The position numbers were made by a program, and so were the translations under genes. From Lepidostoma basale (taxonomy: Eukaryota; Arthropoda; Insecta; Trichoptera; Lepidostomatidae), in NCBI GenBank assembly GCA_022606425.2, contig JAHDVF020000016.1:650501-714500 (forward strand): a stretch of 64,000 nt of DNA. The letters run 5' to 3'. The first letter of the stretch is position 1; each line of letters starts with the position of its first letter. Positions 45,300 to 57,210 of the stretch are shown piece by piece. Below the pieces are notes generated by a model. The model did no database searches, was not told where the DNA came from, and saw nothing but the letters and a program-made list of their open reading frames with translations.

Positions 45300-46980
45300 A
45301 TAAAGGGTAGCACAACTTGAAATAATCCAAAATCGAGTTATTGGGATTTTCGGAATCAGCGTTGAAAACTACACAAACCACAAAGACACCTGTGTAAAAA
45401 TCTCCATCAATAAAAATGTAGTTGGCGCTGTAAGTCAGTCTTTCTGAGTTGCTCCACGTACACCCCCCACCAACAACAGTAACGCATCACCAGTTACAAC
45501 ATACCAGCCGTAGAGGAAGGTGCTGTCAATACGCACAAAGACTGGATTATTTTGTTTTCATCATAAATAACAATAGTTTTAATCGGTCAAATAGAAATCG
45601 AGTAAAACTTTTTTGCTGTTCCTGAAACTAGAGGTATTTTGAGTTGTACTACTCTTCATCTAGGTGTGCGAAATGTCTAGGTTCACTTTTGATAATGCCC
45701 TAACAATGCAAAACACCGCACACCGCATCCCAGCTGAGGTTTTCCATGGTTCCCTCAGCTGTCAGACGAATGTCGGGATGCTAGGTAGCTAGCCCATGGA
45801 ATCACAAGCCAGGCACACTTACAAACACTAAGATAAAATCGCACACAAAGACACTCTTTCCAACTTAGCTTACACCGTCTTGAACAATTAAAAAATCGAG
45901 ACATTAAGACACAAAGACAATCAAGTAAAAAAAAAAACAATGCAAAATATGTCACTCCCATAAAGTATACTAAAATTGCTAGAAAACTGATTCTTTCATC
46001 ATTATTAAATATCTAATATTGAGGATTAAATCATTGTAGAGAAAAAATAAATTTATGTAATATTACAAAGTAAATGTTTCAGTAAGAATAAAATATTGTC
46101 CTCTCAATCAAAAATTAAGTATTCTGCCTTTTAAACAGTTAAATTTAAATATGTAACTATTTAAGTATTCAAACTTGTGTTTTTCATTTATATTATAGGG
46201 CTGTATTTATTGCATTTTTAAAATAGATGGCAATGAAATAAAATATACAAAAAACCTACTTTCTACACTTGTGTTTATGCCTAATTTTAATCATCGATTA
46301 TGAGCAATGTCTTAATATTAATGATTTTTAGATAATTGTGTGATAAGAACATTCACTTTATGCAACAACGACCTAAAAAAGCAGTCGTCGGATTGCTCTA
46401 GTTAATTCGGATCGTAAATTATTTATAGTGTCATTAATCACATAATATAATTAAAGGAATTTGTTCTTTAGACGTTTTATTAGGTAGACATCTATCTAAT
46501 CAATTTACAAGCAGGTATTACGTAGTAAGTTGGCCCTCACTTCTTAATCTACTTGAGCTGTGAAGCATTTTTATTGGTTTTTCCATTTTTATAATCTGCC
46601 CTAAGTGTCTCGTGTGATTCGAATTTAAGTGTTTATCTAAAATTCATTTTGTGCCATCGAGACCTTTCAAAATGTGATGATTCAAAATTCTAATAAAATA
46701 TAAATAATAAGGATATTTTGAAAAGTGTGTTAAAATGGAATAAGAGTGAATCAGTAGTTAAAATTGAACATATTTCCCATCATACACTGGACTCTCTTTT
46801 GCACGGTTTCTAAATAACACGGTGCTACATTCCTTGCATGTATTACTTACTACTCAGTATGTAGGTACTATGCACAGAAAGATATGGCCAAAGCAAGGCG
46901 GGATCATTTGTGGGTTCATTTAATACAATTTGAAATACGGGTTATAGTGAAGTCATTACTATTTTATTTTTATTTTTATT
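45300..46980. other. AT-rich stretch without recognised content
   Basis: Short frames only, none with codon bias or family motifs. 45,755-45,961 has a frame on the minus strand but is not protein-like. Confidence 0.45.
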
Positions 46981-46984
46981 AAAT

Positions 46985-47180
46985 TAAATAAAGACACATT
47001 AAACAATAATGAATTTATTTTTATACAAACGACCTTTGTGGCAATAGCTATGACTGCCACATCCCAGGTTCGATTCCCGGCGTACAGTGTGATTCTTACA
47101 CTTTTTTAGTTTGGTGTAGAATTCTCGTGACAATAAAATGGCGATAGATTAGCTACCTATCACATGCCATGAGAATCACT
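46985..47180 (+). mobile_element. tRNA-derived SINE (family B)
   Basis: GTGGCAATAGCTATGACTGC (A-box region) and GGTTCGATTCC (B box), then a body through GATTAGCTACCTATCACATG. The body recurs inverted at 60.75-60.9 kb. Confidence 0.78.
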
Positions 47181-47254
47181 ATAAAAGCTACATCATTTAA
47201 AGAGCTATTCACCAAAATTAAATAAAAAACCTCCTTAATTTTTTTTTTAGTATA

Positions 47255-47705
47255 ATCTTCTGAAATGCAAAATCTATGATCAATGCGCACTTCCAGTACT
47301 GACATATGGAGCAGAAACGCTAACCTTCACCAAGTCGATCATAAGGAGACTCCGTGTAGCACAGAGGAAACACGATAGAGCCATGCTACACATAAGACTC
47401 TCAGACCGGATAAGAAATACGTAGAAAGTCGGGAGTAACAGATGTCGTCGAAAGGGTGGCTATGTTTAAATGGTCATTTGCGGGACATGTTGCCAGATTG
47501 GTAGACGATAGATGCACCAGAAAGGTGGTGGAGTGGAGACCCCGCAAAGATAAAAGAAACAGAGGGAGACCCCCCATACGACGGTCCGATGACATTGGAA
47601 GAATTTCTGGCGATTAGATGCGAAAGGCACAAGACAGAAAATACGTGGAGAAGTATGGGGGAGGCCTATGTCTAGCAGTGGACAACAACGCCTGTTTAAG
47701 TAAGT
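47255..47705 (+). mobile_element. LINE 3' relic, sixth family
   Basis: Frames give CLPVLTYGAETLTFTKSI-like text, then LCLNGHLRDMLPDW, RWWSGDPAKIKETEGD and SMGEAYVQQWTTT-like text. This is the common insect LINE end: '...YGAETWT.TK..-..-W.GHVAR..D-RGRP..RW.DDI-W..MGEAY.QQW'. Several frameshifts. Confidence 0.75.
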
Positions 47706-47879
47706 ATACTCTTTTACATGGTATTGCGTGGAACATATCAAACAAGTAAGAAGAAAGTCTAGTATATTGTTATTATATAGCGGTGTGAACAAATTGACTA
47801 GTCACCATGCAAACCTTGCCCATGATGACATATAGTTTAATTTGTTCAGTTGCTATATTACTATTTGATCATAACATGA

Positions 47880-48680
47880 TCCAGCAATAATAATATAATT
47901 AATATTAATAATACACACTTTACAAAGTAACTAAATATTCTGGAAAGTATTTTAACAACTTATTAAAAAATTATACTCAATATTAGCAATTGAATCATCA
48001 TTATTCCACTTAACATATAATTCAAAATATCCTTATACATGTTAGGAATTAATACAAAATAAATAAATAAAATTAAAAAAACTGTAGCATTTAATATGAA
48101 AGATCGTTTCTCCTTAAATAAATTATAAGTATTAAAAATTAAACATGCGATATAAATGTTAAAATCGTATGTAAAAAATATGATTAATATTAACCTAAAA
48201 ATGGTAAATAATTATTGCATTACTGTCAAAAAGTGATGCCAAAATTACTAAATTAAGTATTTGATGCGGGGGTATTAATTTATATAAAAATAAACTATTT
48301 TAAGGTTATCACACGAGGGTTTACCCATCGGGGGAACTAATAAAATAATAATCACAGTTGAACGTAACATTAGAAGGTACGAGTCGCTCTCTGCTGGTGA
48401 TTTATCCACCGCTATGGTAGAGACTAATCATTTGGTAGAAACCATAGACGGAATCATTAATTACTAATCAGAGGATGCCCATATCACCCCCCCTTGTCTC
48501 TCTAAAAGAAATATATTTGTTACATTTAAATATATTCAATAAAACTGGAGAATGCCAACTCTAATCTTACCAAACCATACTTAGTTGTATTAAGTTAACT
48601 AATTGTAAATATAAAAATATTTTTGATACAATTGTATTGCTTACGATTTGTTTGGAAAATCTTTCATTATTTTTCAATAT
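47880..48680. other. AT-rich stretch without recognised content
   Basis: Nothing beyond A/T-rich sequence with scattered short inverted repeats. Confidence 0.4.
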
Positions 48681-48683
48681 TAA

Positions 48684-48900
48684 CCCTTAGACCGCTAATC
48701 AAACATAACTCTATATGCCAATGTCTGCCTATCATATGCGGCATATTTTTCAACGCATTTTGATATTTTCTTACGAACTAAATCATTATAGCTACAATTG
48801 ATTATTTCAGTATCTTTTTCGAATATTAAAGAATCAATGAACACACACGCGAGATCCTAACTTATTAATCTGACTAAAGTTAGTCGCCACGGGCAAAGAG
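48684..48900. mobile_element. Possible piggyBac-type MITE
   Basis: TTAA-CCCTTAGACCGCTAATC at the left and GTTAGTCGCCACGGGCAAAGAG-TTAA at the right. The ends are only partly inverted, so the call rests mostly on the TTAA pair. Confidence 0.5.
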
Positions 48901-49098
48901 TTAATATAATAATAATAAAAAAATGTTTATGTACTGGCTTTTTGAATATAATCCAATGTGAATAAAATCAATATAATTATTAGAAAAATATATGAATTTA
49001 ACTTGTAAGAATGAGAGAAGGGGGTAATAATGACATTAATTATATTTCAAATCTACAAAATCACTTTGTTTTGAAATGAAACATACAAAAATAGTATA

Positions 49099-49860
49099 CA
49101 GTATAACCCCACTTAACCGGCTTCAGATCAACCGGTCCTCGGATTAACTGGCCTATCATAAACAGTCTGAGGACGTGGAAATAATTGATAGTGCCAGTCG
49201 ACAGTAGCAAAAATGCAGATATGGAGGACTCACAAGAAATAGGTCAGGACAAAGCAAAATAAGCTGCAGACATTTTATTGCAATATGTTAAGCAGCAACA
49301 AGAAATGGCTGGCTTTCAAAAAATCTTTTACAGGTTAAAAACAAAAATAAAATTACCCGTTTTTATTTCAAACAATGATACAATATGTACATTAAGTTTT
49401 CAAAGTTTATGTAACTTTGTAACTTTAACTGTTAAAATTTACAACACTCTTATAATATCACAATTTATATTATTCACTTTTTGAGAATGTCGCAACTGTT
49501 TCGCCAACCGATGTCAGCATCATCAGGTGATACAAACAACCAACTGTTGGCGAAACAGCTGTCACGATATTTTCAAAGAGTGAATAATAAAAATTGTGAT
49601 ATTTAAGTAAGGTAAGTGTTATAAATTTTAACAATAATGTTGAAGTATTATAGTGTTTTAGCCAAAACAATGGCTGTTTAACTTTGTAATGTTTAATTTT
49701 TGTATATACAGTTACAATAAATTAAGTTGCAATAATTTCTCAATTGTTTTTTTTATTCATGACACCTGATGACATATGTAGGATGTTTTTGATTGCTTCT
49801 ATTTTTATCGGGAATCACGGTCAACGGTCCCGACCTCGCCGGTTAAGAGGGGTTACACTG
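49099..49860. mobile_element. Second Tigger/pogo-like element with TA duplication
   Basis: CAGTATAACCCCACTTAACC at the left and GGTTAAGAGGGGTTACACTG at the right, TA outside. Inside, DMEDSQEIGQDKAK and AADILLQYVKQQQEM resemble the C-terminal tail of a Tigger/Jerky transposase. A family C foldback is inserted at 49.43-49.63 kb. Confidence 0.82.
49428..49635. repeat. Foldback with hammerhead-like centre, family C
   Basis: TTAAAATTTACAACACTCTT and ATAATATCACAATTT at the left, with the inverse at the right. The minus strand of the left half reads CACCTGATGATGCTGACATC then GGTTGGCGAAACAGTTG. The right half keeps GTTGGCGAAACAGCTGTCAC but lacks the CTGATGA box. Inserted in the Tigger relic. Confidence 0.75.
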
Positions 49861-50496
49861 TAGGTATGATTTCACGGTACTATTTGCGAGATGAAAAGAT
49901 AAAAAAATAAATAATAACGCGTAGAGATTAATTAGTGTATAAAATGATATCCATAATGAAATTTTGTTTGACTAAAGAAGTAAAGTAAATTAGAAAAAAT
50001 AATATAAATATATTGAGGTACAAATGCCAATTAATAAAATAATAATAATGAGCACAAGGAAATAATGGTTCTAAAAATGTAATAAAAATGACTTCCTTAT
50101 TCCCGAGTAAAGGGTTAATCATGACTTAGATAATTAATATTAAGTGGTAAATAATATATCTCACAACATTCAATGTACACTCCGAGGTAAGCCCGGCACA
50201 AGACCAACTGTAATAGTGATGCTTCATTGGAATACTTTAAAACATAATGTCAAATGATATCCGTACCTATTTGGCAAAAGCACACATGCCAGTTTTAGTC
50301 GATTTTGAAATTTTAATATGATTTTGAGACATTAAATACAACTTCATGTTTTTAAAACTTATAGATTTTGCACAAAACCATTTTAAAAATAACAATGGCA
50401 TAAAATATTGAACTCAAACATGCTAAAATGTGAATATGTCAAAAGTCCACTTTTACTAAAAATTTTAATAATAATTTTATAAAATGATGTTTTTTT

Positions 50497-50590
50497 AACT
50501 GCTTTCACTTTTGTCTTTATTTCGACAGCGAGCCTGGCGAAACCGTTCGCTGTCGAAATAAAGCCAAAAGTGGAGGCAGTTAAAAAACCT
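50497..50590. repeat. Foldback, family D, small copy
   Basis: AACTGCTTTCACTTTTGTCT with TTATTTCGACAGCGA, inverse at TCGCTGTCGAAATAAAGCCA with AAAGTGGAGGCAGTT. The centre has GAGCCTGGCGAAACC. No CTGATGA box is left. Confidence 0.75.
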
Positions 50591-50593
50591 AGT

Positions 50594-50830
50594 TTTATTT
50601 AAAAATAGAAAATAAATAAAACACTTTGTATTTAACCACGGTATGGTTATTATAATTGATGCCAACTAGTTTTGCCAACTAGTTTCGATCAGGGCAGTAT
50701 AACAACTAACGACAGTTGTTATACTGCCCTGATGAAGCTTGGGTCCAAGCGAAACTAGTTGGCATCAACTATAAAAACCATACCGTGGTTAAATACAAAG
50801 TGTTTTTATTTATTTTCTATTTTTAAAATG
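50594..50830. repeat. Foldback with the best hammerhead-like core
   Basis: Arms of about 115 bp (AAAATAGAAAATAAATAAAA, ACACTTTGTATTTAACCACG, GTATGGTTAT and their inverse). The right half reads CTGATGA (50729-50735), one A, stem GCTTGG/CCAAGC with a GT loop (50737-50750), GAAA (50751-50754), CTAGTTGGCATC. The left half has lost the stem. Confidence 0.78.
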
Positions 50831-50964
50831 TCTAACCACAAAGTGAGTGCTTCATATGAAAAAATATAGTTTTATTTAATTATTATTTAAATAAAATATT
50901 CAAATGATTTTACTGAAATCTCTTGATGGAAGTTATTTTAAATAATAATTAAATAAAACAATGT

Positions 50965-51130
50965 TTTTTAAACTACTTCCACTTTTGTCTTTATTTCGAC
51001 AGCAACCGGTTTCGCCAGGCTCGCTGGCATCGACAGACTGGTCCAGTCTGTCATGACCAGTCTGTCGATGCCAGCGAGCCTGGCGAAACCAGTCGCTGTT
51101 GAAATAAAGACAAAAGTGGAAGTATTATTA
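50965..51130. repeat. Foldback, family D, larger copy
   Basis: CTTCCACTTTTGTCTTTATT with TCGACAGC, inverse at GTTGAAATAAAGACAAAAGT. The right half reads CTGTCGA (51062-51068), T, stem GCCAG/CTGGC, GAAAC. The centre is GACAGACTGGTCCAGTCTGT. Confidence 0.8.
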
Positions 51131-51904
51131 TTTCATTATTAAGTATTAATTATTATTTCATTATTAAGTATTTCATTATTAAGTAAGTATAAGTTAATTC
51201 ATTATTATTATTTAAAATGCACTTCCATCAAAAGATTTCAGTGAAATCATTCCATTATATAAAAATAATAATAAAGTTTATAATTAAAAAAAAATTTTAA
51301 TATCAAAAATACTATCCTATTTTCATACACCGATTTGTGGAACTTCTTTAAGCTTGAAAAAGATTCCCCTGTAAAATGTGAAAAAAAAGACATGTCGGCT
51401 TTTGAAAAACAGGTGCGGATTTAATCTGTTCAGTATTTTTATTAAGTTACCTTGTAACACGGGGCATGCCTTGAGCTTGAGTGACTAAAAACTTCAGAGT
51501 ATGAGACATTCCGATGGTGAATGTAGCTAGCACTAACTCTACAAGTTTGAGTTACTCTACAGAGAGGGATGGTAGGCAAACTTACACTAAACATTACATA
51601 TATTATACAGGTCATTCGTTAGTTTTTAGAAGCAGGCTGCGTGCATGAATTGCATATGCCATGTTGAGAGGGGGAGTATTGGAAGGCATATTAGAAGTTA
51701 TTCATTTTCTAGTCATTCAAAACATTATAAAACAGCTGTCACAATATGATACATATCTAAAGGTTCTAAGTTCGATTTCCCAATGGGAAGGTAATTTCTG
51801 GCACCTTCTGTAACTGTTTTGGAGATTATTGCAATCTTCGTTACAAAGACAAGTTTATTTGTATTTTTTATATTGCTTTAATGAGAAAAATATCACCTCC
51901 TTCG

Positions 51905-52095
51905 ACTGATATTAATGGGTAAAGTGGAGGGATGTCGGGGAGTTGGTAGAAGGCTGTCCTGGCTGCAGAACATCAAAGAGTGGACAGGAATAACAAGAGT
52001 TCAGAACCTGTTCCAAGTGGCGCAGGATAGAATGCCTTTGGTGTCGTGATCGCCAACGTTGGGGGGACCTTACACGGCACCGAAAGAAGAAGTGA
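51905..52095 (+). mobile_element. LINE 3'-end fragment
   Basis: Frames give GRRLSWLQNIKEWTGITRVQ-like text and NLFQVAQDRM, then VIANVGGTLHGTERR, the 'RR.SWL.NI.-W.G.S...L..AA.DR..W..-VAN....-GT' end of LINEs. Near-continuous. Confidence 0.72.
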
Positions 52096-52224
52096 GCATA
52101 AAAAGAAGAGCTTTATTATGAGAAAGATCATTAATCTTCTCTATTAATTTAAAACTAAAGTTTTCTGAATCGGGTATAAGGCTGTATCAGAGGCATATTG
52201 TGACTTAAGTAAGATTTAAGCAAT

Positions 52225-52420
52225 GAATACTAATGAAAACGTCTGTTTTCTAGAAGTTTTATTATAATTTATGTGAATGATATGTTTTACCTGTCTAAGT
52301 AATTATCAAATGTTTGACATTCGATAATGCCTTAGACAGAATGTTAACCAAAGTGAAACATGTCGTTCACATAAATTATAATAAAACATCTAGAGAACAG
52401 ATGTTTTCATTAGTATTACT
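52225..52420. repeat. Foldback MITE family B
   Basis: ATGAAAACGTCTGTTTTCTA with GAAGTTTTATTATAATTTAT is inverted at the right, with GTCTAAGTAATTATCAAATG near the centre against ATTCGATAATGCCTTAGAC. Best-preserved copy of the family. Confidence 0.85.
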
Positions 52421-53179
52421 TATTTAATATGGAGTTTCACATTATTATTCAAGAAACAATAAACAACATTTAAGCAGATAAATTCTTCCTCAGTTAAAAA
52501 CTTAAATATTTTACTGACTTGTATATCATTGTAAAGTCTTTACAAAAGGTCAGAAAGGACACCAAAAAAATAACTGATATTAAGTTAGTAAAATTAGTGA
52601 TAATGGAAAAGCAGATGATTTTAAGATCAATGTAAAAAAAATCAAATATATCTAAAAAAAAATAAGTAAAGGGCTGGAAATAAAAATATATATTTACCGA
52701 GTGTTAAACGGAGCTGAAATAAGTATTTCAGTTTGAAAAATAAATTAAAGAAATACATTCCATGCAGGCAGCGAGCTTCGAGTAATATGTTAAAGATAGC
52801 ACAGCTTCCATTGATATGAGAATGATTTAAAGAATGCTCGGTTTACCTAAGTTCATCAAACTAAAAGGTGGTTCTAAAATTACAGATCATGTTTATGCCA
52901 CATTTAGCTGAATATTTCCACAACAACAAATGCAAAAGTGAATTTAAGTAAACCAAACATTCAACATGTTACAAAACTAAAATATTAATAACTCTTTTCA
53001 AACTATTACACTAACCAATACAATCATTACATCACACAGATAAAAAATATTATATTTTTGATATGACACATCCAAAAGAATACTGGCTAATTATGAAATG
53101 TATGAAAAAGATCCATATAATCCTTATTATAATAATACGAATCAAATCTAGAGGTAGTACTTTTTTATCTTCATAAAAA

Positions 53180-53455
53180 ACAGCGATTGTGCATATCGTT
53201 GCCCCAGAGCAATAGTGAGATAAACCAGTGCCATCTTGACAATATAACAAGCCGTAATTCCTTTGATATTGTTTATGGTTTGACTTGGCGGAGGCCTTGC
53301 ACTTATTTGAGTCTCCTAGGGTCTAGGAGACTCAAATAAGTACAAGGCCTCCACCAAGTCAAACCATAAACAATATCAAAGGAACATTACGGCTTGTTAC
53401 ATTGTCAAGATGGCATTGGTTTATCTCACTATTGCTCTGGGGCGATGATATGACA
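53180..53455. repeat. Near-perfect 130-bp-arm palindrome
   Basis: CATATCGTTGCCCCAGAGCA, ATAGTGAGATAAACCA, TTTGACTTGGCGGAGGCCTT and GAGTCTCCTAG on the left are repeated inverted on the right, with the turn at about 53,323. Only a handful of mismatches over the arms. Confidence 0.88.
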
Positions 53456-53519
53456 ATCTAAATTATCTATGGTGTTACCCTAAAAGGGCTAAACAAATTT
53501 TTTAAAAGAGTAAAATCAT

Positions 53520-53560
53520 CTAGTTAGGTTAAGTTAGGTTAGGTTAGGTTGTCAGGATCA
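53520..53560 (+). repeat. Short interstitial telomere-like run
   Basis: GTTAGGTTAAGTTAGGTTAG with GTTAGGTT: five to six copies of the insect TTAGG unit with one variant. Shorter runs at 37.73, 39.59 and 55.60 kb. Confidence 0.7.
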
Positions 53561-54324
53561 ATTAACAGCAGCAATACATTTTACAGCATTGAATCAGATG
53601 GATCTTTAAGGTGTTGTCAGTTAATCTGTGTGGTAGGTGATTGTTGGTAAAGTATAACAGTTGCGTCTGGTATGAGGTGATGTCATGGGGTCCCTAGCAA
53701 GCGGAGGCTCGGGCCGCGGGACTGCGAGGGCTGAGCAGGGGGGCATGCTCCTCTAGGGGTCGGCGGGAACACAACAGAAACAAGACAGGATCAAATCAAT
53801 ACAGGGTTCACACCAAGAGATTATACATTAGAGGGAGATAGCATAAAATGCAGATTTCAATATTACTGATGAACCATAATGCAACCAAAAACTGACAACT
53901 GAATAAAGAAAGTAAATAATTAATCCGTTGACATATAAAGGAACAATGAGAACGTTTTTAGAATAACAGAATTATTTATCATAGTGTGGTAAATTTGCTA
54001 TAGACCGAAATATCTGCTAATATTTGTAATTTCATACAGATTCTTGTTGTATGCTACACTCTACACGCTAGTGGCTCTTGTTTAAAAAAATATATATTTT
54101 ACTTTGAAATTAGGTTGACGGTTGGTCTGTTTCAATTACTACCAGTTTCTTGAGTTTAAAGAGTCATTCTTGATATCACGGTCAATCATTTTTTTTGTTG
54201 TAATCAAAAATATTATGAAATTTAGCCTTATTGCAAATTTGCAACAAATGAATTTTTACAACAACATTTTGAATGTATACAAATTCTTGTAGACAAATAC
54301 TGGATTTCACCCATTGCGGATAAA

Positions 54325-54780
54325 TTATTTTTATTTTACAAGGATTAATTGTATCTCAATAGAGACGAAGATGCAAATTGTTTTCTGGGAACAGAAGGTG
54401 GTGGCCGAGGCGCTTACAGGACTTATGACCTGTCATTGGTTGGGTTGAGCGATCGCTTCACGTTTAACAACATTCCCCATTCCGCCGTTATGACCACCAC
54501 GTCTGACAAACTTTTTTGGAACTTGTATATATGGTAAGTTTCTACACCTATTTTCACATTTTTATGTTCACTCTACACTAGCGTCATCTATATTAAGATT
54601 AGAAAGCATTAAGCAGAAAACCTTTATTAATGTACTGTGAAAGTCTATGCAAATCATACAGTACTAGATTTCGCCTGGAGATGTCTCTTCGTCGATGTCG
54701 ACCTTCTGTTCCCAGAAAACAATTTGCATCTTCGTCTCTATTGAGATACAATTAATCCTTGTAAAATAAAAATGAATTTT
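54325..54780. mobile_element. Foldback DNA element family A, best copy
   Basis: TATTTTACAAGGATTAATTG, TATCTCAATAGAGACGAAGA and TGCAAATTGTTTTCTGGGAA, about 80 bp, are repeated inverted at 54705-54780. The interior has ACTTATGACCTGTCATTGGT and TGGGTTGAGCGATCGC, found also at 1.9 kb. Nonautonomous. Confidence 0.87.
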
Positions 54781-54789
54781 TAACGATAT

Positions 54790-56090
54790 AAGCATTATAT
54801 AGTGTATAAATGAGAAAAAATATTTTTAATATTATTTTTCCCAAAATTATTTTGGAACAGAAACTAAAATAAAGGTGTATTTTTTGTTAAAATTAAATTA
54901 AATTATTGTATGAAATGAATGATAAATTTAAATATATAGAATGGCATATAAAAAGCCGAATAAGAAACTAGAAACCTCTTTTTGTATCACTAAATAAAAT
55001 TATGAATGAAATCCGTTAAGTCCCCTATCATCAATTTAAATAAAATATAAACAATTTGCACTTGACCCATAACATATAATACAATATTGTGATCATATGT
55101 ATGTTTATTTTAAATTGAAAAAGCACAACATATTTATTTATAATATTAATAAAAAATCTTGTTTAAAAAAAAAAACACAAATATTAATTGTAGGTCAACG
55201 GATTAATTTTTTTCTTTTTAATTCAAGTACCTACCTGTGTTTCTTACAAAAAAGCAACATTTATCAAAACCAAAATGAATGGAATGTGTTTTAGACTCGA
55301 GTAAACAGATCTTATATTTGTATAAAAAGGAATCATAGATAGGTACTATGAGATTGAAAAAATAGATTATTAAATGAAACAATATAACATTGGTATCACT
55401 AAGGCTTCTATTGTGTCTATGGTCAAAGGGGATATTTCATATGTATACTCAAAATGTATTTTAAAAAATATATTCAAAAAGTTAATATTAAATTATTTTT
55501 GGGTAATCACAGTTTCATCTAGTTATTAATTTCACCATTTGCCAAACAGATTTGATACTGTTATTTTTATTAGGGAAATTAATAAATCAGTGGTCAGGTT
55601 AGGTTAGGTATAAAACATAACATAAAATGTCATATTATGAATGCAAATAGAATGCTAGGATTTATAACACCGATGTTTAAAAGTCAATATGAATTTAACC
55701 AAGTACTGCTTTTGAATGTAAAATGTATTATTGTTATTTACTGTTGTTATCATTTGACTTAAAAACACGGGTGTTTTGCTAACATAAATATTCAACAATG
55801 ATATAATATATAATATATGTACACTTGTGATGGTAAATCATATAAGACACAGGGTTATTCCTAATGCAATGTAAAAGCAGAATGAATGTGATTCAGGAAT
55901 CAATTTTTTAATTTGTTCAGAAAATTATGTATATACGAGTACTTTTTAATTTTTCTTTTATCTTCATGACAAAAATTAAATAAGGACAAACGGATTTAAA
56001 TAAATTAAAATCGATGGAACAATATTCAATAATTCTTATTTTATTAGTTTATATTTTTGTGCAATTATACTCATTTTAAATGTCTTACTG
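54790..56090. other. AT-rich stretch without recognised content
   Basis: No exon or repeat family assigned. Confidence 0.4.
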
Positions 56091-56094
56091 AAAA

Positions 56095-56345
56095 TACTGG
56101 AAAATGTGCTCGGAAAATGTGCTCGGAAAATGTGCTTATATATTTTTATAATTAAAACACTGCTTTTTCCACTTTTAAGTTTATTTTTCTCAGCATGTAC
56201 GGAAGGTTTTATACCTTCACCATCGGGAGAACGATATAAACAATATAAAAGGTTATATCGTTCTCTCAATGTAAAACCTTTGAAACGTGTCGAGAAAAAT
56301 AAACTCAAAAGTGGAAAAAACAGTCTCTTAATTCATAAAAAAATC
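56095..56345. repeat. Foldback related to family D
   Basis: CTGCTTTTTCCACTTTTAAG with TTTATTTTTCTC on the left, inverse at GAGAAAAATAAACTCAAAAG with TGGAAAAAACAG. Centre GGGAGAACGATATAAAC against GTTATATCGTTCTCTC. GAAACGTGTCGAG lies on the right arm. Confidence 0.8.
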
Positions 56346-56924
56346 ATCATTATGTAATTTCACAGTAGTAACGCATTAAGTTTATCAAAATTTTAAATTA
56401 TTTAAATTTAATTTTAGAATATCACATCTTTTTAATAAAAGAAAAATGATGAATTTTGAAAAATTATATACAGTAAATGATTATTCCAACGGGACAATAA
56501 TTCCTTAACAAGTTTCACACAGTATTAGCAATCACCCTGTGATATGTAGAAAACAGGAAATACAGCTGGCAACATTGTCACTCCTTTGCAAAACAAAACT
56601 TTGAAAACAATGCAGTGCGATTAATTCCATTTTGAATATGCGAAAGATACGATGAAAGTGCTCTTAATTTATAAATGGGTATTATCAAAGATTAGTATTT
56701 CATATAAATATATACAAGCTAGTATGTTATATTACAAAATACTTTGCATGAAAAGTCTATGGAATAATTTAACCAACGATTAATTACTAACCCACCATTT
56801 CAACGGAGGGATAGGGAGAGAGAATGGAACATTTTATTATTGTATTCGCTGCACTTCACCGAGTGAATTTAGCTAGCGACATTTTCTTCAATCAAATTAT
56901 TGTAAAAAAAATTGTTTATTAATG

Positions 56925-57210
56925 TTAGAATAAGGTAATTCACTTTAGCAATTATTTATCAAAAGAGATATGCTTAAATATTTTTTTTTGCCTTATGATT
57001 GACATTTTCATAGTCTAGGGCTAGTCATGAAACTTTTTTATATGATTCTTTTATAAATCATGACTTCCATCTGTCGCATTTGGCATTTCTCGCTGGTGTA
57101 GAAAAAAACCTCATTGGTAGGGCACCATGAAAATGTCAATCAAAAAGCAAAAAATAAAGAAACATATATCTTTTGATATATAATTGCTACAGTGAATAAC
57201 CTTATTCTAA
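56925..57210. repeat. Foldback MITE with about 90-bp ends
   Basis: TTAGAATAAGGTAATTCACT with AGCAATTAT is inverted as ATAATTGCTACAGTGAATAA with CCTTATTCTAA. TGATTGACATTTTCATAG is inverted as CCATGAAAATGTCAATC. Confidence 0.8.

Noticed and set aside
46985..47110. A tRNA gene
   Set aside because: A and B boxes are there, but the cloverleaf does not close and the body recurs as a SINE.
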